From the NCBI GenBank assembly GCA_965222315.1, contig OZ244951.1, positions 4,650,001 to 4,714,000 of the forward strand: a DNA stretch of 64,000 nucleotides. The letters are read 5' to 3'. The position numbers and the translations under genes were made by a program. Shown here one piece after another: positions 58,633-64,000 of the stretch. This DNA comes from JACKII01 sp965222315 (GTDB lineage Bacteria; Pseudomonadota; Alphaproteobacteria; Bin95). Every line of letters begins with the position of its first letter. The first letter of the stretch is position 1. The notes beneath the pieces are model-generated. The model had not been told where the DNA came from. It saw only the letters and a program-made list of their open reading frames with translations, and made no database searches.

Positions 58633-59438
58633 TTGGCGGCAACCGGCGACCGGCTGCGCGCCCAGACGACCGTGATGATGCCAAGCGCGATCATCGGCAG
58701 GGAGAGAAGCTGCCCCATGGTGGCCCCGCTCATGATGAAGCCGAGATGGGCGTCGGGTTCGCGGAAGAACTCGACCACGAAGCGCGCAAGGCCATAACCG
58801 ATCAGGAAGACGCCGAGCAGCATGCCGGGCCGGCGGCGGACGCCCTCCCGGCGGAAAAGCAGGGCCAGGACGATGAACAGCACCAGGCCTTCCAGCACGG
58901 CCTCGTAGAGCTGGCTGGGGTGGCGGGGCAAGGGTCCGCCATAGGGAAAGACCATGCCGAGCGGGCTCTCCGTCACGCGGCCGAACAGCTCGCCATTGAT
59001 GAAATTGGCCAGGCGGCCGAGGAATAGGCCGATGGGTGCGGCGCAGCAGAGCAGGTCACCCACCCTGAAAGGATTCAGCTTGCGCTGGCGCGAGAACAGG
59101 TATGTGGCGACGACAACGCCCAGCAGGCCACCGTGAAACGCCATGCCGCCGGACCAAAGCTGCAAAATCTCCAGCGGATTAGCCAGATAGTAACCCGGCT
59201 TGTAGAAAATGACATAGCCGAGCCGCCCGCCCAGAATCACGCCGAGGGCGATCCAGACCAGCAGGTCGTCAGCGTCCTTGCGGGGCATGGTTTCCGGCGG
59301 CTGCTTGGCCAGCCACATGAGATAGCGCCAACCGAGCAGCAGGCCGACGATATAGGCCAGCGCGTACCAGCGGACCGCGAAAAAGCCCAGGTCGATCGCA
59401 ACGGGATCGATGGCGGGAAACGGCAAAGCGTAAAGCAT
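58629..59438 (-). CDS. lgt: Prolipoprotein diacylglyceryl transferase
   Basis: 269 residues with about seven membrane segments. The Lgt signature GRLANFINGELFGR is complete, and the essential HGGLLG motif appears as AFHGGLLGVVVATYLF. YALPFPAIDPVAIDLGFFAV is the usual N-terminus. Lgt attaches diacylglycerol to the lipobox cysteine of lipoproteins in the inner membrane. It begins the lgt-MidA-pgeF run. Confidence 0.95.
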   Translation of the reverse strand: MLYALPFPAIDPVAIDLGFFAVRWYALAYIVGLLLGWRYLMWLAKQPPETMPRKDADDLLVWIALGVILGGRLGYVIFYKPGYYLANPLEILQLWSGGMAFHGGLLGVVVATYLFSRQRKLNPFRVGDLLCCAAPIGLFLGRLANFINGELFGRVTESPLGMVFPYGGPLPRHPSQLYEAVLEGLVLFIVLALLFRREGVRRRPGMLLGVFLIGYGLARFVVEFFREPDAHLGFIMSGATMGQLLSLPMIALGIITVVWARSRSPVAAK

Positions 59439-59602
59439 AAAGTGCCTAGTGATGCGGGACCGGTCCCGGCTTCCGGGCCGGTTCCTACCCCGGCTGAGTA
59501 CCAGAGCCGCCCGCCCGTGGCAAACAGCTCAGGAGAATTTCGGGAGACTGGATTTTTTCAGATCGTTAGGCCCGCGTTAACCAACTCCGGTCATGATGGT
59601 TT

Positions 59603-59682
59603 CATCAGATGAGGAATTCATCTGGTGCTTCTTTGACGCCTCCCTGTTAACTTGGGCCGCATCGCGCGGCCCAACTTTTTTT
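59603..59682 (+). ncRNA. Two hairpins and a perfect terminator upstream of a thioesterase: leader or small RNA
   Basis: CATCAGATGA (59603-59612) pairs with TCATCTGGTG (59618-59627) around GGAAT. A single-stranded stretch with CGCCTCCC follows, then TTGGGCCGC (59652-59660) pairs perfectly with GCGGCCCAA (59666-59674), and a run of seven T (59676-59682) follows. No gene ends upstream on this strand (lgt is divergent), so the terminator must end a small RNA or attenuate the thioesterase leader. The promoter was not located. The remaining DNA of the 290-bp gap shows nothing else. Confidence 0.55.
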
Positions 59683-59728
59683 GGCGTCCGCCCCTGCATC
59701 ATCCGACCTGCCGGAAACGATCTTCGCC

Positions 59729-60166
59729 ATGGCCGATGCCCTGCCGACCCGTGCCGACTACGGCCATTTCCTGCCGATCCAGACCCGCTGGAACGACATG
59801 GACCGCTACGGGCATGTCAACAACATGGTCTACTATGGCTACATGGATACCGTCGTGACCGAGTATATTACGACCCGTGGCGGCCTCGACACGGCTTCCT
59901 CCCCGATTGTCGGGCTGGTGATCGAGAGCCTGTGCCGGTATCAGCGGCCCATCAACTTTCCGAGCATCATCGATGCGGGCCTGCGCGTCGGCAAGCTCGG
60001 CAGCTCCAGCGTACGGTATGAGGTGGGCATCTTCGTGCAGGGCGAGGACGCGATCGCCGCCCACGGCCATTTCGTGCATGTCTACGTCACCCGCGCCGAC
60101 AACCGGCCGACACCGATTCCGGCGCCGATCCGGGCCGCTCTGGAGCCGTTGGTGATCACCGCCTGA
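59729..60166 (+). CDS. 4HBT-type acyl-CoA thioesterase
   Basis: 145 residues from ATG 59729 (MADALPTRADYGHFLPIQTR). A single hot-dog domain with the 4-hydroxybenzoyl-CoA thioesterase motif TRWNDMDRYGHVNNMVYYGY, whose aspartate is catalytic, and VGLVIESLCRYQRPINFPS. It hydrolyses an acyl-CoA thioester of unknown chain in the cytosol. An intrinsic terminator ends 47 bp upstream of the start, so expression may be attenuated. Confidence 0.85.
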   Translation: MADALPTRADYGHFLPIQTRWNDMDRYGHVNNMVYYGYMDTVVTEYITTRGGLDTASSPIVGLVIESLCRYQRPINFPSIIDAGLRVGKLGSSSVRYEVGIFVQGEDAIAAHGHFVHVYVTRADNRPTPIPAPIRAALEPLVITA

Positions 60167-60175
60167 AATTTATTT

Positions 60176-60201
60176 CGATATACCTAGAAATATCGTTGAC
60201 A
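60176..60201 (+). promoter_or_regulatory. ArsR-type operator and promoter -35 element
   Basis: CGATAT (60176-60181) and ATATCG (60190-60195) form an inverted repeat with an eight-base spacer, partly AT-rich as in ArsR/SmtB operators. TTGACA at 60196-60201 directly abuts the right arm, a consensus -35 box for the following gene. Repressor binding would block the promoter, consistent with autoregulation. Confidence 0.65.
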
Positions 60202-60231
60202 AGACGTTCCACCAAGCGCAATTAGCTGGGC

Positions 60232-60561
60232 ATGAATACGGAAACAGCCTCTCTCTGCCTCGAAGCGCTGGGTCAGCCGACCCGGCTGGATGTGTTCCGC
60301 CTGCTGGTGAAAGCGGGCGAGCCCGGCCTGCCGTTCGGTGAGATCCAGACCCTAACCGGCGTCCCGGCCTCGACCCTGTCGCATCACCTGGCGACGCTGG
60401 CGCGGGCGGGTCTGGTAAACCAGGAGAAGCGGGGCCGTTCCAACATCAGCACAGCCAATTTTGATGCCATGCATGGCGTGGTCGCCTTTTTGACCGCCGA
60501 GTGTTGCAGCATGGCGGATCATGAACACGGGGCGCCTGCGTTGGCGCTCGAACCGAAATAG
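60232..60561 (+). CDS. ArsR-family transcriptional regulator
   Basis: 109 residues. Winged helix with ALGQPTRLDVFRLLVKAGEP, VPASTLSHHLATLARAGLVN and EKRGRSNISTANF. A vicinal cysteine pair lies near the C-terminus in LTAECCSMADHEHG, with Asp and three His-type residues nearby, as in metalloid or metal sensors. It is 62 bp upstream of a permease of the ArsP/YraQ type, and its own upstream dyad overlaps the -35 box. It probably represses itself and the permease until a thiophilic metalloid binds. Confidence 0.85.
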   Translation: MNTETASLCLEALGQPTRLDVFRLLVKAGEPGLPFGEIQTLTGVPASTLSHHLATLARAGLVNQEKRGRSNISTANFDAMHGVVAFLTAECCSMADHEHGAPALALEPK

Positions 60562-60623
60562 AGCACGGTGCCGAGCCTTCCGGAAGGAAAGCGGCCAAAC
60601 GATAGCGGCCAGAGGATGACGAA

Positions 60624-61673
60624 ATGACCAGCTTAACCCCCACACTCAATGAAATGGGCAGCCGCCTGAGAGGGTTTGGTAAAGACATCGGCCATGGCTG
60701 GCTGTTGCTTGCGGTCGTGTTTGCGGTGCAAGCGGCCTATGACCTAGGCGCGGTACCGGATCGAATCGTAGCGGTGGGCGAGTCGTTCGGCTCCACCCTG
60801 CCATTCCTGCTTCTGGCGATTGCGTTTGCCGCCTACAGCAAGGCGACCGGCGCGGATGCCCTTATCGCGCGGGCGTTCACCGGGCGCGAAACGCAGATGG
60901 TGCTGGTCGCGGCCCTGTTCGGCGCACTCTCGCCCTTCTGCTCGTGCGGGGTCATCCCGATCATCGCGGCTTTGCTGGCCATGGGCGTGCCGCTCTCTGC
61001 CGTGATGGCGTTCTGGCTGGCATCCCCCCTGATGGACCCGACCATGTTTGCCATGACCACCGGCATCCTGGGTTGGGAGTTTGCGGTCGCCAAGACCATC
61101 GCGGCGGCCGGCATCGGCATGGGCGGTGGTTACCTGACCATGGCACTGGGCGGGACCGGCGTGCTGGCAAATCCCTTGCGCGAAGGTGTGGGCAATGGTG
61201 GCTGCGGCGCATCCAGCGTCCGCAACCCGAACCCGGAGGTCCATTGGAAATTCTGGGAAGAAGGCCCCCGGCGCGAGACCTTCGTCAAGAACGCCTGGTC
61301 AAACCTGCTGTTCCTCGGCCAGTGGCTGGCGCTGGCGTTCGCGCTGGAGGCGGTGATGATCGCCTACCTGCCGCAGGAATCCGTGGCGGGCGTGTTGGGC
61401 TCCGATAGCTGGTTCGCCATTCCGCTGGCCGCCGTGGTCGGTATTCCCGCCTACCTGAATGGCTACGCGGCGCTGCCGCTGGTCAGCGGCCTGATCGACT
61501 CCGGCATGAGCGCCGGGGCAGGCATGGCCTTCCTAGTGGCGGGCGGCATCACCTGTATCCCTGCGGGTATCGCGGTCTGGGCGCTGGCGCGGCCGCCGGT
61601 GTTCGCTATCTACATCGGCAGCGCCTTTGCCGGGGCCATCGGCTTCGGCTTGCTCGCGGCGGCGTTTCTTTAA
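60624..61673 (+). CDS. ArsP/YraQ-type permease (DUF318)
   Basis: 349 residues with about eight or more membrane segments. The family motif ALSPFCSCGVIPIIAALLA carries two cysteines, as in ArsP, which exports trivalent organoarsenicals. Other features are WLASPLMDPTMFAMTTGILG and the glycine-rich GVPLSAVMAFWLASP. A long hydrophilic loop (residues about 180-220) separates two halves. Export of methylarsenite or a related thiophile is the likely role, by association with the ArsR gene. It begins at ATG 60624 behind AGAGGA. Confidence 0.82.
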   Translation: MTSLTPTLNEMGSRLRGFGKDIGHGWLLLAVVFAVQAAYDLGAVPDRIVAVGESFGSTLPFLLLAIAFAAYSKATGADALIARAFTGRETQMVLVAALFGALSPFCSCGVIPIIAALLAMGVPLSAVMAFWLASPLMDPTMFAMTTGILGWEFAVAKTIAAAGIGMGGGYLTMALGGTGVLANPLREGVGNGGCGASSVRNPNPEVHWKFWEEGPRRETFVKNAWSNLLFLGQWLALAFALEAVMIAYLPQESVAGVLGSDSWFAIPLAAVVGIPAYLNGYAALPLVSGLIDSGMSAGAGMAFLVAGGITCIPAGIAVWALARPPVFAIYIGSAFAGAIGFGLLAAAFL

Positions 61674-61681
61674 GAGCAGAA

Positions 61682-61717
61682 GCGCCGGTAAAAGCGGAAG
61701 CGTCGGTTACCCGGCGC
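61682..61717. terminator. Hairpin between convergent permease and protease genes
   Basis: GCGCCGGTAA (61682-61691) pairs with TTACCCGGCGC (61707-61717) with one bulged C. It lies 8 bp after the permease stop and before the end of the minus-strand protease gene, so it may act on both strands. There is no T tract. Confidence 0.4.
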
Positions 61718-61730
61718 GTTCCGCCCAGCG

Positions 61731-62951
61731 TCAAATGCCGTAGGCCTGTTCCAAGACCTTTACGATATTGAAGGAAACAGGACCGCCATCGCCGTCATGA
61801 CCACGGGGCCGCTGCCAGGCCTTCGCAAAGCCAACCAACTTGCCGGACGCAAGGTCAACCACCGGCGCGCCGCTGAACCCGCCAACCACATAGGCCGAGG
61901 CAACCAAGCGCGACGTCCCCGTTGTCAGGCTATTCAGATAGCCGTGGCTGTAGAGCAGGTCGAAACGCGGGGACGGATAGCCGACAATACTGACCTCCGG
62001 CCCGATCCGGTCGCGGGCGACCGGCAATATCTGTGCCGGCACATTGCGGGGCAGGCGCACCCGCAGGACAGCGAAGTCTGTCCTGCTGTCATGGGCTATG
62101 ATCTGCACCGTCTGTTTGAAGCGGCGTTTGATTCCCCGTTCGTCCGTATGCAGGAACCGTAGTTCGCAGCGCAGCTTTTCGCGGCATTCCGGGTTCGGCG
62201 ACAGGTTATGCCAGGCCGTCATGATGCGGTGCCGCGATCGATAGAAGAAGCCGGAGCCATGGCGGATTCGCTTCCGCCCGGCTTCCGCCGAGTAGAAGTG
62301 ATTGTTGATCCGGATGGCGGCATTGGCATACCCGCGCAACTGCCCGCGGCGCAGGCGCGATATGCTTTCCATCCAGGGATTGGGGGTGATCTCCTCTCCG
62401 AAATTCATGCGCAACCCGGCATAGCGCCGGCTCGGCGTAAACTGCGCCCAGCGGGTAAAACGCTCGGTCCGGCCATCCTCCGCCGACCGGCGCTCGACTT
62501 CCATATGCAGCATCAACCCGCCGGCATTCATGGTCCGGGTGGTCGTGACTGTCATTGTGTTGTTGCCGACATCGGCCCGCATGGTCGTTTGGGCAACGTC
62601 GCCTGCGGTCTGGATCGGGAAGGCAAAATAGAGAGAGGCGGCCTTCAACACCTCCGCCCGGCTGGAATACCGGGTCATGCAGACAGTCTTGCGGAGGTCG
62701 ACGCAGGCCTTGATATCCGACTCGACCAGCAGCCGCGTCGGCACGAAAAAGCCGTCCCGTCCATAGTAGACGAACTTGTCCCGGAAGTGGGTTTCGACTG
62801 CGTCGGAAGATGCCTCCACCGGCTGGTAGACCACATCTTCCGCAGTCAGCGCATAAACCGTTTGCGGCGCAGCCAGCCCCATCGCCATGAACGCCACCGC
62901 AAACCAGATACTCAACAATCGATGCACGGATTGCCTCACTCGCTCGTCCAC
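61731..62951 (-). CDS. Trypsin-like serine protease, exported or membrane-anchored
   Basis: 406 residues. The N-terminus has a hydrophobic signal-type segment (LLSIWFAVAFMAMGLAAPQTV). The C-terminal half has a serine-protease triad: His in HRIMTAWHNLSPN, Asp in SRTDFAVLRVRLP and Ser in VVGGFSGAPVVDL. The N-terminal half (residues about 40-215) is a beta-rich domain of unknown type with a Cys pair (ACVDLRKTVC). It is probably a periplasmic protease; no PDZ domain is evident. An unusual double dyad lies 30-58 bp upstream of the start. Confidence 0.78.
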   Translation of the reverse strand: MDERVRQSVHRLLSIWFAVAFMAMGLAAPQTVYALTAEDVVYQPVEASSDAVETHFRDKFVYYGRDGFFVPTRLLVESDIKACVDLRKTVCMTRYSSRAEVLKAASLYFAFPIQTAGDVAQTTMRADVGNNTMTVTTTRTMNAGGLMLHMEVERRSAEDGRTERFTRWAQFTPSRRYAGLRMNFGEEITPNPWMESISRLRRGQLRGYANAAIRINNHFYSAEAGRKRIRHGSGFFYRSRHRIMTAWHNLSPNPECREKLRCELRFLHTDERGIKRRFKQTVQIIAHDSRTDFAVLRVRLPRNVPAQILPVARDRIGPEVSIVGYPSPRFDLLYSHGYLNSLTTGTSRLVASAYVVGGFSGAPVVDLASGKLVGFAKAWQRPRGHDGDGGPVSFNIVKVLEQAYGI

Positions 62952-62980
62952 TCCGCCCGCACCCGGACACTAGCCGACCA

Positions 62981-63009
62981 ACCGTAACGGGGAAGCAAAC
63001 CGTTACGGT
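62981..63009 (-). promoter_or_regulatory. Double palindromic operator upstream of the protease gene
   Basis: ACCGTAACGG (62981-62990) and CCGTTACGGT (63000-63009) are perfect 10-bp inverted arms around a nine-base spacer. Each arm itself contains the near-palindrome CCGTWACGG, so the two dyads are 19 bp apart centre to centre, close to two helical turns. It lies between the protease start (62951) and the end of the next gene on the same strand. The T run is on the wrong side for a minus-strand terminator, so an operator fits better. Confidence 0.6.
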
Positions 63010-63049
63010 AAAAAGCGCATGAATCGCCGATTGCAGTCGTCGGCGGGCG

Positions 63050-63973
63050 TCAGTCGTCCTTGCGCGGCCCCAGTTGCACGCCCGCCGCTTCCTCGTACAT
63101 GCGCACCGTGATGGAACTGTCTTTTTTGTTATAGCCGAGGCCCCGCGCCCACTGGAAAATCTGGCGGGTGGTATTGGCCAGGAACAGCGGCACGCCCAGC
63201 GCATTGGCGAAATCGGTCTGGAGCGTCTGGTCTTTCCAGGTGATGTCCACTGTGCCGCCGGGCTCGAAATCGCCCTCCAGATAACGCGGCGCGCGCATCT
63301 CGAACGCCACCGAATGGCCAGTGGACTGGCGGATTACGTCTACCATCTGTTTTGGGTCGAGCCCCGCCTTCGCGCCCAGCACCATGGCCTCCGCCACCGC
63401 GATGGTTCCGACTTGGATCAGCATGTTGTTGCAAAGCTTCATGGCCAGCCCCTGGCCGACCTCACCCATGTGGAACACCTGGCGGGCGCAGGAATCGAGC
63501 AGCGGCTTGATGCGCTCCACCACATCCGCATCGCCGCCACATATAATAGAGAGGTCGCCGCTTTCCGCCCGCTCCTGCCCGCCCGAAACCGGCGCATCGA
63601 CGAAATCAATGCCGCGCGGCTTTAGCTCGGCGTACCAGCGTTTCACCGCCAGCGGGTCGATGGTCGCCATGGAGAGAATCACGTCGCCCGGCTGGGCCTG
63701 GGACTGGAAGCCCTCCGGTCCCATGATGACCTCCTCAGACTGGTCCGTGGTCTCCACCATGCTGATGAGGGTCGAGGCCTGCTTCGCGACATCCGCCGGG
63801 CTAGAGGCGGCATAGGCCCCCAGGCTGGTGAAATGCTGCACGCGGGCAGGGTTCTTGTCATACACGACTAGATTGGCCCCGCCTTTCAGCAGATTGGCGG
63901 CAATGCCGCCGCCCATGACGCCAACACCGACGATGCCGAGCGTGTCTTTCCGGTCTGGCATTCCCTGGCTCAT
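63050..63973 (-). CDS. Beta-hydroxyacid dehydrogenase family NAD(P)-dependent oxidoreductase
   Basis: 307 residues; ATG 63973, or ATG 63961 (MPDRKDTLGIVG). Rossmann motif LGIVGVGVMGGGIAANLL, substrate-binding DAPVSGGQERAESGDLS and catalytic lysine in GLAMKLCNNMLI. These are the signatures of 3-hydroxyisobutyrate dehydrogenase and tartronate semialdehyde reductase. The exact substrate is unresolved. It is followed on the same strand by the trypsin-like gene after 98 bp, across the double dyad. Confidence 0.88.
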   Translation of the reverse strand: MSQGMPDRKDTLGIVGVGVMGGGIAANLLKGGANLVVYDKNPARVQHFTSLGAYAASSPADVAKQASTLISMVETTDQSEEVIMGPEGFQSQAQPGDVILSMATIDPLAVKRWYAELKPRGIDFVDAPVSGGQERAESGDLSIICGGDADVVERIKPLLDSCARQVFHMGEVGQGLAMKLCNNMLIQVGTIAVAEAMVLGAKAGLDPKQMVDVIRQSTGHSVAFEMRAPRYLEGDFEPGGTVDITWKDQTLQTDFANALGVPLFLANTTRQIFQWARGLGYNKKDSSITVRMYEEAAGVQLGPRKDD

Positions 63974-64000
63974 AGCTGGCCTCCATTCACATCGATGGTT

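Overview
The window is a 64 kb, GC-rich chromosomal segment from an alphaproteobacterium, most likely Rhodospirillales-like. Supporting evidence is a CcrM-type GANTC methyltransferase beside RNase HII, a DciA-like (DUF721) gene divergent from mutY, an NDUFS4-type complex I subunit, the lgt/MidA/pgeF cluster, and a perfect CtrA box (TTAA-N7-TTAA). No rRNA, CRISPR array, insertion sequence or phage was seen. There is one tRNA, tRNA-Arg(UCU).

Layout. Positions 1-2611 hold the 5' part of a large, lower-GC surface protein (cadherin-like repeats plus a G8 domain) that runs off the left edge. Positions 2.8-17.9 kb are mixed metabolism: YHS protein, bacterioferritin, MaoC, amine oxidase, dienelactone hydrolase, a CoxL-like molybdoenzyme, MarC, a 2-methylfumaryl-CoA isomerase-like CoA transferase, MlrC, penicillin acylase, a MetX-like hydrolase and a DHA2 exporter. 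Positions 19.5-31.2 kb are one nitrogen-scavenging unit, urtABCDE-ureDA-x-ureBCEFG, behind a consensus sigma-54 promoter. A second sigma-54 promoter at 12.94 kb drives no obvious gene but is followed about 100 nt later by a strong terminator, which suggests a nitrogen-responsive small RNA.

Positions 31.3-37.4 kb carry a BigR/SqrR-like repressor, a GST, an NTF2-like protein, tandem paralogous MFS transporters, an Old Yellow Enzyme and an HpcH aldolase. Positions 37.7-43.3 kb hold information-processing genes (dciA-like, mutY, ccrM with four GANTC sites in 50 bp upstream, rnhB), a MATE transporter, the complex I subunit and the tRNA. Positions 43.4-53.3 kb form a minus-strand block: MacAB-like exporter, Usp-like protein, Lon-like protease with an FNR/FixK-like box, and a decaying hydrogenase-maturation operon. 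In that operon hypE, hypD and hypC are intact, hypF has a stop codon and has lost its C-terminal half, and hypA-like is beheaded and fused head-to-head to a beheaded glutamate/leucine dehydrogenase gene. Positions 54-64 kb hold housekeeping genes, an ArsR-permease pair and a trypsin-like protease behind an unusual double dyad.

The least explained structures are repeats. Two intergenic elements 38.6 kb apart (17907-18006 and 56593-56693) share an architecture of heptamers (TCKACAT/ATGTMGA) phased at 10 bp on one arm and 11 bp on the other, around a central stem with compensatory base changes. A second family of nested palindromes sits between genes of the urea/urease operon and elsewhere, and related palindromic sequence appears to have inserted in frame into ureD and ureF.
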